A stretch of DNA of 33,532 nt, from positions 1 to 33,532 of the forward strand of contig JAYWIG010000294.1 of assembly GCA_043789035.1 (NCBI GenBank), in the 5' to 3' direction. Under the pieces are notes generated by a model, which saw only the letters and a list, made by a program, of their open reading frames with translations, was not told where the DNA came from and did not search any database. Numbering within the stretch: position 1 is the stretch's first letter; every line of letters starts with the position of its first letter. Shown in pieces: positions 1 through 7,602 of this stretch. The translations under genes were made by a program, and so were the position numbers. Source of the DNA: JAYWIG01 sp043789035. Lineage in GTDB: Bacteria; Pseudomonadota; Gammaproteobacteria; Burkholderiales; Burkholderiaceae_E.

Positions 1-581
1 GACACCATATTTTGGTTTGATAGACCTGCTAAGGTAGTCGGTTGTCGGCAGGCATAACCGGCGGTGTTGTCGTTGAGCAAAACCCATGCGCTTTTCCAGC
101 TCGCTAGTGACGTTGGGTCCGCACTTGAATTTCGCGAGTGATAAAGCATGGCATTCGTAGTTATTACCGCGTTAATGTTGCTTACCGTTGTTGCCGTACT
201 TTTATCGTAATAGGCGTAAACGGTGCGAGTCGCGCCAGCGGCAATGGTGCCAGTTAACCTCACCCAGACCCTAGTAGTTGTTGCCGCCGATGTTCGCGGC
301 TCCGTCCAAATTGGCAAAATAGTCGAATCGTCTTGATCGATCACCCGCAGGTCAGCGTCTTGCCGACTCCACGCATAACCCGGTACAGCAGCACCATCAG
401 TGCCGCCTAGAACCAGTTCAATTTGCGGGTTCACCATTGACGTAGTGCTGGTGTTTTTGACGTTGAGAGCGACTCGTTTGTTGAAAGTACAGTCCCACCA
501 TGCATCGGCAGGCATTGCTAGAAACACTAGGCAACACAAAGCGAAAAAGCGAAAAAGGGGAAATGAGATCGTCTCTTTCAT
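1..581 (-). CDS. MshQ/DUF2341-like secreted protein, 3' end cut by the window
   Basis: An uninterrupted minus-strand frame runs from an ATG at 581 to the left edge (193 codons plus 2 bases), so the C-terminus lies outside the window. An in-frame TAG at 585-587 fixes 581 as the only possible ATG start. Residues 1-27 look like a Sec signal peptide: a Lys near the start, a Phe/Leu/Cys-rich core, then Ala-Met-Pro-Ala-Asp-Ala. The mature part has the DUF2341 pattern: an opening beta strand with N-KRVALNV, a DADLRV stretch, a WTEPR region, a WVRL strand, and a tract ending in YAYYDKS. This domain begins MshQ-type proteins of MSHA pilus loci and other large surface proteins. The Shine-Dalgarno is weak. 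No pilus gene is visible here because the window ends, so the MshQ link is inferred from the domain only. Confidence 0.72.
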   Translation of the reverse strand, partial: MKETISFPLFRFFALCCLVFLAMPADAWWDCTFNKRVALNVKNTSTTSMVNPQIELVLGGTDGAAVPGYAWSRQDADLRVIDQDDSTILPIWTEPRTSAATTTRVWVRLTGTIAAGATRTVYAYYDKSTATTVSNINAVITTNAMLYHSRNSSADPTSLASWKSAWVLLNDNTAGYACRQPTTLAGLSNQNMV

Positions 582-748
582 AGGCTACGATTCTAGCGAA
601 TGTGGGGCACTTCAAGCCCCGGTTTAACGCCGTTTGGCGGCCACGCGAATACGCTTAAAGGAAGATTTCTATCGCAGCTCGTATCCAAACCAAAACCTGT
701 TACAGAAAAAGCCTCTCAGACTCATTTCTCACTCTAAAACGCTCCTGT

Positions 749-778
749 TTGCTTGACCGAGGGCAAAGTAGCTATAAT
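749..778 (+). promoter_or_regulatory. Candidate sigma70 promoter of tRNA-Phe
   Basis: A consensus -10 box TATAAT lies at 773-778, about 18 bases before the tRNA. TTGCTT at 749-754 gives an 18-base spacer. TTGACC at 753-758 is a better -35 match but leaves only 14 bases. The position directly upstream of the tRNA supports the call; the choice of -35 is uncertain. Confidence 0.6.
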
Positions 779-796
779 ATAAGGCTTGCTTCAAAT

Positions 797-872
797 GGCC
801 CGGTAGCTCAGTCGGTAGAGCAGAGGATTGAAAATCCTTGTGTCGGTGGTTCAATTCCGCCCCGGGCCACCA
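797..872 (+). tRNA. tRNA-Phe (anticodon GAA)
   Basis: The 76-base sequence folds as a full cloverleaf. The acceptor stem GGCCCGG at 797-803 pairs with CCGGGCC at 862-868, followed by A and an encoded CCA at 870-872. The anticodon stem GAGGA/TCCTT holds the loop TTGAAAA with anticodon GAA. The T arm carries GGTTCAATTCC. It stands alone, with a promoter upstream and a hairpin terminator downstream, so it is probably transcribed as a single-gene unit. Confidence 0.97.
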
Positions 873-912
873 TAGTTTTGTTATTTGAATCAAGCATTTA
901 TAAAGCATTCAT

Positions 913-938
913 GCCAACTCTTGCGGGTTGGCGTTTTT
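913..938 (+). terminator. Rho-independent terminator after tRNA-Phe
   Basis: GCCAAC at 913-918 pairs with GTTGGC at 927-932, extended inward by T-G and C-G around the loop TTGC at 921-924. G and five T follow. The hairpin lies 40 bases after the tRNA and before the next gene, as expected for a tRNA transcript end. Confidence 0.85.
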
Positions 939-1000
939 GTTTGTGAAGCCGGTGTACATACGTCTTACGGCAAACTGCCGCATTTCAGGAGGGCTCTTCA

Positions 1001-1795
1001 TTGGTGAATACTTCTCAAACGAGCAACGCGGTTGTGACTGAAACCATCGGCGCGGTACGCATAGTCAGCATAAACCGCCCCCATCGCCGCAATTCAGTCG
1101 ATCAAGCGACCGCAAGAGAGCTATTTAATGCGTTTAGCGAATTTGATCGGGACGAAAACGTCAGTGTAGCGATACTTACAGGCACGGAAGGATACTTCTG
1201 CGCAGGTGCCGATCTTCAAGCGCTATCGAAGGGTGAACCGAACCGTATTCAAATCGAGGGTGTACTAGGGCCGATGGGCCCAACCCGTATGCGTTTAGGC
1301 AAGCCCGTGATTGCGGCCATTGAAGGTTATGCCGTGGCGGGTGGCTTAGAACTCGCGATTTGGTGCGATATGCGGGTGGTTGCTGAAAACGCGGTCATGG
1401 GCGTGTTTTGCCGTCGCTTTGGCGTGCCGTTGGTTGATTTAGGCACGATACGGTTACCACGACTCATCGGCCATTCAAGAGCAATGGATTTGATTCTGAC
1501 GGGTCGCGAAGTGAAAGCGCAAGAAGCGTTAACAATGGGTTTGGCAAATCGCGTCGTTGCGAAGGGCGAAGCGCTTAATGCCGCGCTATTACTGGCAGAA
1601 CAGCTTTCAAAATTACCCCAACTCTGTCTTCGAAGTGACAGGTTATCGGCCCTCGAACAATGGGACTTAGATGAGCCTTCAGCCATTCGTAATGAAATGT
1701 ATCGAGGCCTTGCCACGGTAAACTCTGGCGAAACCGTCGCCGGTGCAACCGCCTTTACAAAGGGCTCGGGCCGCCATGGGGGTTTGCGCGAATAA
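1001..1795 (+). CDS. Enoyl-CoA hydratase/isomerase (crotonase) family protein
   Basis: A 264-residue crotonase, the usual length. The N-terminal NRPHRRN motif (26-32), the oxyanion-hole segment FCAGADL (66-72) and the second oxyanion segment AVAGGLELA (111-119) are all present. Glu117 matches the first catalytic Glu of mitochondrial enoyl-CoA hydratase (Glu144). The second (Glu164, in a Q-P-E motif) is not evident: the stretch reads GVPLVDLG. It may therefore not be a standard hydratase; hydration, isomerisation, hydrolysis or C-C cleavage of an acyl-CoA are all possible. AGGAGG at 987-992 favours TTG at 1001, with GTG at 1004 as the alternative. It is the only plus-strand gene of the island and its end overlaps the converging minus-strand gene by 41 bases, which suggests a shared acyl-CoA catabolic task but a separate promoter. 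Confidence 0.85.
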   Translation: MVNTSQTSNAVVTETIGAVRIVSINRPHRRNSVDQATARELFNAFSEFDRDENVSVAILTGTEGYFCAGADLQALSKGEPNRIQIEGVLGPMGPTRMRLGKPVIAAIEGYAVAGGLELAIWCDMRVVAENAVMGVFCRRFGVPLVDLGTIRLPRLIGHSRAMDLILTGREVKAQEALTMGLANRVVAKGEALNAALLLAEQLSKLPQLCLRSDRLSALEQWDLDEPSAIRNEMYRGLATVNSGETVAGATAFTKGSGRHGGLRE

Positions 1796-2285
1796 ACTCG
1801 GTACGAACTGTGTTGAGAAACATGGGCCGCACAATATCGCTCCATGCGGTGTGGCGCACCGCTAACCAAGGTGCTGTCTTGGTAACGTCTAACGATACAA
1901 GATCGTAGCAAGCGTAATATTTTGGCAGCCCAGTGGCTGGATGAGTGCGCCGATAGCGAGCTGCGCGAATCGTACCGGGAACACTCGCCAAGCCCGGCAA
2001 ATGTTCGTCTTGGTACCAGGCATTTAATTGCGCATCGTTCTCGGGCAGCACATCGGCTTCAACCACATAATGAAAGTTGACGGGCTCGCCTGCTGACAGG
2101 CCCGCTAAACTTTGAATGCATTCCAGACGTTGCCATTCTTTGCCAGGGGTAAGCTCACTCGCCGAATAAGCTCGTAAGCCATTACCGGCTTTCGCCCGCC
2201 ATTGCATTGCTTCTTCAGCCGTCCCAACATTCGACATCAGCACCCACAAATCGAGTGCTTTTAATTCAACAGTTCGCGCGCTCAT
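1755..2285 (-). CDS. Small dimeric alpha/beta-barrel (EthD/DUF4286-like) protein
   Basis: 176 residues with no signal peptide. The second half carries the pattern of small ferredoxin-like alpha/beta-barrel proteins: a Trp-Tyr-x-Asp-Glu-His-Leu-Pro motif near residue 90, then 'VPG', an Ala-Arg-Tyr-Arg-Arg strand and a Tyr-Tyr-Ala-Cys-Tyr-Asp strand. A similar strand pattern opens the protein, so it may be a tandem duplication of the fold. Such proteins occur in aromatic and xenobiotic catabolic clusters, often with unknown activity. Its ATG overlaps the stop of the upstream Bug gene by four bases (ATGA), so translation is probably coupled and it is the last gene of the run. Its 3' end overlaps the convergent crotonase gene by 41 bases. 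The exact function is unknown. Confidence 0.65.
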   Translation of the reverse strand: MSARTVELKALDLWVLMSNVGTAEEAMQWRAKAGNGLRAYSASELTPGKEWQRLECIQSLAGLSAGEPVNFHYVVEADVLPENDAQLNAWYQDEHLPGLASVPGTIRAARYRRTHPATGLPKYYACYDLVSLDVTKTAPWLAVRHTAWSDIVRPMFLNTVRTEFIRANPHGGPSPL

Positions 2286-3277
2286 TCTGGCTTTATGCCT
2301 TTGGCCTTAATCATCTTGGCCCACTTCTCCGTATCTCGCTTTAAAAGGTTGGCGAGCTCTTGTGGCGTTGATGTCATTGGATCAGCGCCTGACTGTTGCA
2401 ACTTATCAAATACAGCCGGCGCTGCAACCGCAGCACGAACCGCCTTATTCAGCGCTTCAATCGTAGCCGCTGGGGTTTTGATTGGCGCAAACAGCGCGTA
2501 CCAGTTAATCGTATCTACCCCTTTAATGCCCTGCTCTTCCAATGTTTTTACATCTGGCAGCGCCGGGTGACGCCGTTCCGATGCAATGCCAATCGCTTTT
2601 AGTCGACCGCCTTTGACATGCCCAATCAAACCGGGCACATCACCAAAAAATGCGTTCACCGTACCACCCATCAAATCGGTAATCGCTGGGGCTGCGCCTT
2701 TGTACGGAATATGCAGTAGCGAAGCGCCGGTTGAATCGCTTAACTGCTCAATCGCCAAGTGAGGAATGCTGCCCGAACCGGACGAGGCCATGGGTGTTGG
2801 GTCTTTACGTTTTTTTACAGCGGCCACAAATTCAGCGGCGCTAATGGCAGGGTCTTTTTGATTAACAACGAGCAGCTCAACGTTGTTCACCACTAACGAT
2901 ACAGGTGCAAAATCTCGCTGCATGTCATAAGGGAGTTTGTCATACAGCGCTGGGTTAATCGCAACCGCGCCGACGCTGGTGATCCAAAGCGTTGTGCCAT
3001 CTGGCTCAGACTTCAGCACATCGACCGCACCAATCGCGCCATTGGCGCCCGGTTTGTTTTCCACAATCACCGGCCGCCCCATTTCTTTGCTGAGCTGCTC
3101 AGCCAAGGCGCGGGCGACAAAATCAACTGGCCCGCCCGCGGTGAATGCCACGACAATTTTGATCGGCTTTTGTTGCGCCATAACAGGCGCCAAATACCCG
3201 CCCATTACTGCTGCCACGCTCACCGCAAATAGCGCTTTGCTAAGTGCGCGTTTAGAAATACTCGTTCTAGTTTTCAT
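2282..3277 (-). CDS. Bug-family tripartite tricarboxylate transporter receptor
   Basis: 331 residues. A Sec signal peptide covers about 1-34 (basic start, hydrophobic core, Ala-Pro-Val-Met-Ala-Gln cleavage region). The mature protein shows the Bug/TctC signature: KIVVAFTAGGPVDFVARALA, VIVENKPGANGAIGA, an 'EPDG' turn, LPYD followed by FAPVSLV, HIPYKGAAPAITDLMGG, and a C-terminal segment built around Trp-Ala-Lys-Met-Ile-Lys. These periplasmic proteins bind carboxylates or related small organic anions. No TctA/TctB membrane subunits are present here, which is common for orphan Bug receptors. A CAGGGA Shine-Dalgarno lies about ten bases before the ATG. It is one of three such receptors in the island; the ligand is unknown, but an aromatic acid or breakdown product is plausible from context. 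Confidence 0.93.
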   Translation of the reverse strand: MKTRTSISKRALSKALFAVSVAAVMGGYLAPVMAQQKPIKIVVAFTAGGPVDFVARALAEQLSKEMGRPVIVENKPGANGAIGAVDVLKSEPDGTTLWITSVGAVAINPALYDKLPYDMQRDFAPVSLVVNNVELLVVNQKDPAISAAEFVAAVKKRKDPTPMASSGSGSIPHLAIEQLSDSTGASLLHIPYKGAAPAITDLMGGTVNAFFGDVPGLIGHVKGGRLKAIGIASERRHPALPDVKTLEEQGIKGVDTINWYALFAPIKTPAATIEALNKAVRAAVAAPAVFDKLQQSGADPMTSTPQELANLLKRDTEKWAKMIKAKGIKPE

Positions 3278-3292
3278 CTTGTAAATCCCTGT

Positions 3293-4087
3293 TTAATCGC
3301 ATCGTGCTGTCATGCCGCCGTCCACCACAATCTCGGTCGCCGTGACAAAACGGGCTTCATCACTAGCTAAGAAAAGCACGGCATTTGCAGTATCCCGACC
3401 ATCGCCCATAAATCCTAGGGGAATACGCTTTTTGCGTTGCGCAAGTAGCGCTTCGACATCACCACCAACACGTTGCTTGGCTAGGCGTACTTCGACCATC
3501 GGCGTATGCAACTGCCCTGGCACCACCGTGTTCACTCGAATGCCGTCGGGTGCATGTTGTACCGCCACCACCTTGGAGAGCTGAATCACACCAGCTTTCG
3601 TGGCGGCATAGGCCACCTGCGCGCTGCCCGTCCAACGGGTGCCTGAACTAGAAGCAATATTCACAATGGCGCCCGATTGCTTTGCAATCATGATCGGCAG
3701 GACATGCTTACATGTCAGAAATACGCTTTTCAAATTGCTATCGATTTGCATGTCCCATACTTCTTCGCTCATCTCAACAGGGCCACCGGCGGCAGAGCCA
3801 CCCACGTTATTAATGAGAATATCGACTGTGCCATATTGTTTTACACACTGTGCCACCATCAAAGCAATTTCGTCATTTTTGGTGACATTGCAAGCCCAAG
3901 GCGTGATCGAAGTACCGAAGTCAGCGGCACGGGTGATAGTTTCTGCGACCCTGGCCAAGTCACGGTCAACCGCAAAAACCTTGGCACCTTCTTGTGCTAA
4001 GCCAACGGTGATTGCACGGCCATTACCCCAACCTTCGCCAACGCAACCAGCGCCCGTTACGATGGCGACTTTACCTTCAAATCGCAT
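3293..4087 (-). CDS. Short-chain dehydrogenase/reductase (SDR)
   Basis: 264 residues from the ATG at 4087. A longer frame reaches 4138, but its extra 17 residues would lie in the upstream gene and precede the natural MRFEGKVAIVTGAG start. The cofactor loop begins at TGAG (11-14) and has an expanded Gly-rich form with GWGNGRA (19-25). Asp41 after the second beta strand suggests NAD(H) preference. NNVGG is at 93-97, and the catalytic Ser (147-149 region), Tyr160 and Lys164 are all present. The C-terminus has the DGG of classical SDRs. It lies between two Bug receptor genes in a tightly packed run, so it probably oxidises or reduces an alcohol, diol or hydroxyacyl intermediate of the pathway. 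The substrate cannot be named. Confidence 0.88.
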   Translation of the reverse strand: MRFEGKVAIVTGAGCVGEGWGNGRAITVGLAQEGAKVFAVDRDLARVAETITRAADFGTSITPWACNVTKNDEIALMVAQCVKQYGTVDILINNVGGSAAGGPVEMSEEVWDMQIDSNLKSVFLTCKHVLPIMIAKQSGAIVNIASSSGTRWTGSAQVAYAATKAGVIQLSKVVAVQHAPDGIRVNTVVPGQLHTPMVEVRLAKQRVGGDVEALLAQRKKRIPLGFMGDGRDTANAVLFLASDEARFVTATEIVVDGGMTARCD

Positions 4088-4095
4088 TCCTCTAC

Positions 4096-5106
4096 TCACT
4101 CCGGTTTCAACCCAATAGCTCTTACAATACCAGCCCATCGATCGCGCTCAGCAACCATAAAGTTCAAGAACTCTGCTGGGCTCATACCAGCATCTGCAAT
4201 CGAACCTAAGCTTAATAAACGTTGAATCGATTCGGGTTGCTTTAGCAGTGCGACGACATCTCTATTGATTTTTGTAACCACATCAGGTGGTATGCCTGTA
4301 GGACCATAAATACCGTTCCAACCTGTGTACTCGAAGCCGCGAAAAGTTTCGGACAAAGCAGGCACCGAAGGCAAGCTTGGCAGACGTTGCGCGGTGCTAA
4401 TTGCTAGGGCTTGCAACTGGCCACTCTTAATAAAACTCAGTAGCGCAGCTTCAGGCAAACACACCAAAGCAACTCGCCCACCGATAACATCTTGAATACC
4501 ATCGGAACCTTTGGTGTAGGACACCTGGGTCATATTGACGTCGGCCATTGCCCCGACGCTCGCAGCCAAAATTCCAGAGAAGGTTTTCGGACCTTCGGTA
4601 GCAATAGTCACTTTTTCTGGCTGCGCTTTTGCTTGGGCCATAGCGTCGCTTAAGGTCTTAAAACCTGCGGCCGGGTTGGCAGCGATGACAAACGGGCTGC
4701 GACCAATAAACGCAATCGGCACAAAATCTTTGTCGACATCATATGGCAAGGTTTTAAAAGTGAAGCGATTGGTAATCATCGCGGCAGTAGTTGCATAGTA
4801 AAACGTGTAACCATCAGGTGCCGATCGCGCCGCCGCCTGTGCGCCAATCACATTCTGCCCACCGGGGCGATTTTCAACAATGACGTTTTGGCCCCAAGTT
4901 TTCGACAAGCTCTCGGCAATGAAGCGCGCCAAAATGTCTGGCCCTGCGCCACCAGGTTGCGAGACTATCCATTTCACCGGTCGCTGAGGCCAAGCTGAGG
5001 CTGTTTGCGCCATGGCGAATGGGTAGGCACTAGCTAGGCCAACGCCTGCAACTGAACCGAGAACCAGACGCCTGCTCGGTGAGAATAACGCATTAACTCG
5101 CGACAT
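4096..5106 (-). CDS. Bug-family tripartite tricarboxylate transporter receptor
   Basis: 336 residues. The N-terminus PSRRLVLGSVAG resembles a twin-arginine signal, followed by a small-residue core and an Ala-Met-Ala-Gln cleavage region; Sec export is also possible. Bug family landmarks follow: WIVSQPGGAGPDILARF, VIVENRPGGQNVIGA, the 'APDGYTF' turn, LPYDVDKDFVPIAF, and a C-terminal Trp-Ala-Gly-Ile-Val-Arg. The usual 'HIPYKG' binding-loop motif is altered to a VSYTKGSDG form, which may reflect a different ligand. AAGGAGA lies about eight bases before the ATG. The start overlaps the end of the MhpA-like hydroxylase gene by 14 bases, so a link to aromatic substrates is likely, but the ligand is not known and no membrane partner is present. 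Confidence 0.92.
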   Translation of the reverse strand: MSRVNALFSPSRRLVLGSVAGVGLASAYPFAMAQTASAWPQRPVKWIVSQPGGAGPDILARFIAESLSKTWGQNVIVENRPGGQNVIGAQAAARSAPDGYTFYYATTAAMITNRFTFKTLPYDVDKDFVPIAFIGRSPFVIAANPAAGFKTLSDAMAQAKAQPEKVTIATEGPKTFSGILAASVGAMADVNMTQVSYTKGSDGIQDVIGGRVALVCLPEAALLSFIKSGQLQALAISTAQRLPSLPSVPALSETFRGFEYTGWNGIYGPTGIPPDVVTKINRDVVALLKQPESIQRLLSLGSIADAGMSPAEFLNFMVAERDRWAGIVRAIGLKPE

Positions 5107-6664
5107 AAAAATCTCCTTGAAAGCTCTTCTGTAATTCGGCTAATTGCTTGTTCAGTTCTAGCTCTGTAATAGCAACCGCATACACATAATGATCGGGTCG
5201 AACAATGGCAGCATGCACTTTATGCCCAACAAACCAACGGCTCAACACGTCGTCAACTCCTTGCCAAACACCTACCTGCGCGACATCTGCGAATCTTATT
5301 ACATTGAATAATTCAGAGTGAGTTTTCGGTGCCCACTGAATTGCCTCGTAACTCAAAACGATACGCCAACCAGCACCAGCCGCATCATCAAGTAACTGCG
5401 TACCGCTGTTGACATGCACCCTTGGTTGCACAAACAACGAACCAATGGCAGCATACTCGCCTGTGGCTAAAAACCCCGTCGACAGCTTTGGAATCAGATC
5501 TTGCCTGGGCACGGTTTTCACAACACCACTGCAAGCCTCTAATAATTTTTGATCGCGCAGCTTGGCTGCTTCTGGATTTCGCTCACAAATCGAAGCGCCA
5601 ATCATTTTGATCGTGCCAGTCAATTGCCTCACATGGGCTGAGCGCTCCAGCCCGTAACTATCCAGTAATACATTCGACGCTTTACTCTCTAGAACCTGTT
5701 GCAACTTCCAAGTTAGATTCGCCACATCACGAATACCTTGGCACATGCCTTGCCCGAGGAAAGGCGGTTGTTGATGCGCCGCATCTCCGGCAATAAAAAC
5801 ATTACCGCTGCGCCACTGCTTTGCGACTAACGCATGAAAGCGATAACTCGCGCGCCGCCAGAGCGTGCCTTCATCTGGAGATATCCAACGCGATAACAAC
5901 TCCCAAACTTTCGCGTCGCTTTCCATCTCCTGAGGGTTCTCACCCGGCAACAACATAATTTCCCAGCGCCTGTGCTTACCCGTACCGATTAGATATGATG
6001 CAGGACGAGCAGGCTCGCAAAATTGAGCGCTCGCTTTGGATAACCTCGCCAAACCCTTTTCATTGGCCAACACGTCCACAACTAGCCACGGCTCGTCGAA
6101 GCCTAAATCGTCTAGCGGCAAATCGACTATCCGACGCGCGCTGCTTGATGCACCATCGCAGCCAATAACATAGCGAGCCTGAAATTGGTGAGCAAGCCCG
6201 TCAGAATCGACACACTGCAATTCACAAATGCTGTTGGCCTGAGTCAAGCCTTGAAGCTTGACACCTAAACGCACATCTACACTTGGCAAACTCGCAACAT
6301 GCTCGCGCAGTATGGCTTCAACCGGGGGCTGCAAAAACACCATTGAAGGCGTCCAACCCATAGGGTATGGAGGGCTAAGCATGTCCAGCCTGCGAATCAT
6401 TTGCCCATCAGCACCGAAATGCTCTGACGGTGAAAACGGTTCGGTATGGGCAACGATACGATCAGCCAACATCGGGCTAATGCCTTGCAAGACTCGCATG
6501 ATTTCATGATCAAGAGAGATTGCGCGAGGCTTATCGTAAACATCACGCGACTGCTCAATAACGAGCACTTTTAAGCCCGCAGAACCCAGCAAGGCGGCGG
6601 CAACGGCGCCCGATGGGCCAAAGCCAATAATTGCAACATCGGCTACATCAGCTACATCATCCAA
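5093..6664 (-). CDS. MhpA-like FAD-dependent aromatic hydroxylase
   Basis: 523 residues, a typical size for class A flavoprotein monooxygenases such as MhpA, PheA and TfdB. The FAD dinucleotide-binding motif GFGPSG is at 14-19, the D/G motif GCDGASS at 168-174, and GDAAHQQPPFLGQGMCQGIR, which binds the FAD ribityl/pyrophosphate, at 293-312. The PRAISLDHE segment (46-54) and the long C-terminal thioredoxin-like part fit the family. It would use NAD(P)H and O2 to hydroxylate a phenolic ring next to an existing hydroxyl, making a catechol. The next gene upstream is an extradiol dioxygenase, which would cleave that product. The start appears to be TTG at 6664: no ATG fits, and the upstream gene's stop lies in the same frame eight codons before. 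The first codons hold a 9-base near-repeat (Asp-Val-Ala x3). Confidence 0.88.
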   Translation of the reverse strand: MDDVADVADVAIIGFGPSGAVAAALLGSAGLKVLVIEQSRDVYDKPRAISLDHEIMRVLQGISPMLADRIVAHTEPFSPSEHFGADGQMIRRLDMLSPPYPMGWTPSMVFLQPPVEAILREHVASLPSVDVRLGVKLQGLTQANSICELQCVDSDGLAHQFQARYVIGCDGASSSARRIVDLPLDDLGFDEPWLVVDVLANEKGLARLSKASAQFCEPARPASYLIGTGKHRRWEIMLLPGENPQEMESDAKVWELLSRWISPDEGTLWRRASYRFHALVAKQWRSGNVFIAGDAAHQQPPFLGQGMCQGIRDVANLTWKLQQVLESKASNVLLDSYGLERSAHVRQLTGTIKMIGASICERNPEAAKLRDQKLLEACSGVVKTVPRQDLIPKLSTGFLATGEYAAIGSLFVQPRVHVNSGTQLLDDAAGAGWRIVLSYEAIQWAPKTHSELFNVIRFADVAQVGVWQGVDDVLSRWFVGHKVHAAIVRPDHYVYAVAITELELNKQLAELQKSFQGDFYVAS

Positions 6665-6685
6665 AGCAAAGACTCAGTGAAAAAA

Positions 6686-7594
6686 TTAAACAAACAAGGC
6701 TGGATTAATAAATTTCACCAGCTTTTGTGCCTCTTTTAGCTTAGCACTGGGCGGGGCAGATATTCCCCATTGGTCGACCCTGCCAGCTGGCCATTTCCAA
6801 TCAGTGGGCATACCGACTATGTAAGAGTCATCAACCTGCTCAACATCGGCGGTGTACTCGATCACCACGCCACAGGGGTCGATAAAGTAATTAAAAGTAT
6901 TGTTACCAGGGCCGTGCCGACCTGGACCCCATTCGATAGCGTGCCCAGCATCTTTCATACGACCACCGCCACGCATCACTGCATCTACGTCCGGCATTAC
7001 AAAGGCAATATGATTCAGCGCATCATTATCTGTAATCCCAAACGCTAAACTATGGTGATCGCTATTGCAATTCATAAAGGCCATGATGCCGGTTTTGTCG
7101 ATGAGCGTAAAACCAAAAACCGCTTCTAAAAAGGCTTGTGCGGTACTTGCATCGTGGGCATTCAAGACGGCGTGCGCCAGTCGGATTGGCGTATCTTTTT
7201 GTGCATCACCATTCGCTTGTTGAGTATCGCCGTAGACCACTTCAAAAATACGACCGTCTAGATCTGCAATCACAACACATTGCCCGCCGCCCAACTCTAC
7301 TTGCGATGCTCGGTTTTTTAAAACTTTACCGCCTGCGCGCAATGCTGCGGCAACAATCGTATCAAGTGCCGTTTCGTTGCAAGCACGTAAAGTCACTTTT
7401 CGTATCTCTGGAGTTTCGCTACCTTTATGCAGCGAAAGCAAATACGCATCAGAACCCGAGCCAGCTAAGTAAATAGCATCGGTTTTTGCCACAACATTTA
7501 ATCGCCATACTTCGGTGTAAAACTTTTCAGCTGCATCCAAATCAGGAACGTTGATTGCAACGCTACGCAAACCAGAAATCAATGACGACGCCAT
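6686..7594 (-). CDS. Type I extradiol ring-cleavage dioxygenase (VOC superfamily)
   Basis: 302 residues from the ATG at 7594; a longer frame starts at 7615 but would overlap the preceding gene. There are two vicinal-oxygen-chelate domains, an N-terminal one beginning GLRSVAINVPDLDAAEKFY and a catalytic C-terminal one. The 2-His-1-Glu Fe(II) triad is visible: His in RLAHAVL (about 141), His in LNHIAFVM (about 195) and Glu in VVIEYTAD (about 246). The RHGPGNNTFNYFIDPCG stretch holds the conserved second-sphere His and Tyr of BphC/catechol 2,3-dioxygenases. It should cleave a catechol next to the diol. The partner is the hydroxylase immediately downstream (21-base gap). No obvious ring-fission-product hydrolase of the MhpC/BphD type was recognised nearby. 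Confidence 0.88.
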   Translation of the reverse strand: MASSLISGLRSVAINVPDLDAAEKFYTEVWRLNVVAKTDAIYLAGSGSDAYLLSLHKGSETPEIRKVTLRACNETALDTIVAAALRAGGKVLKNRASQVELGGGQCVVIADLDGRIFEVVYGDTQQANGDAQKDTPIRLAHAVLNAHDASTAQAFLEAVFGFTLIDKTGIMAFMNCNSDHHSLAFGITDNDALNHIAFVMPDVDAVMRGGGRMKDAGHAIEWGPGRHGPGNNTFNYFIDPCGVVIEYTADVEQVDDSYIVGMPTDWKWPAGRVDQWGISAPPSAKLKEAQKLVKFINPALFV

Positions 7595-7602
7595 ACTTTC
7601 AC

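Noticed and set aside
418..615. A 65-codon minus-strand ORF at the left end
   Set aside because: It overlaps the real MshQ/DUF2341-like frame (1-581) in another frame and shows no family features.
604..620. The GGGGC/GCCCC hairpin upstream of the MshQ-like gene as a terminator
   Set aside because: It has no T tract and lies in the leader of the minus-strand gene; it may be chance.
749..946. A plus-strand ORF running across the tRNA
   Set aside because: It covers the tRNA-Phe and its terminator; the peptide is the translation of a tRNA gene.
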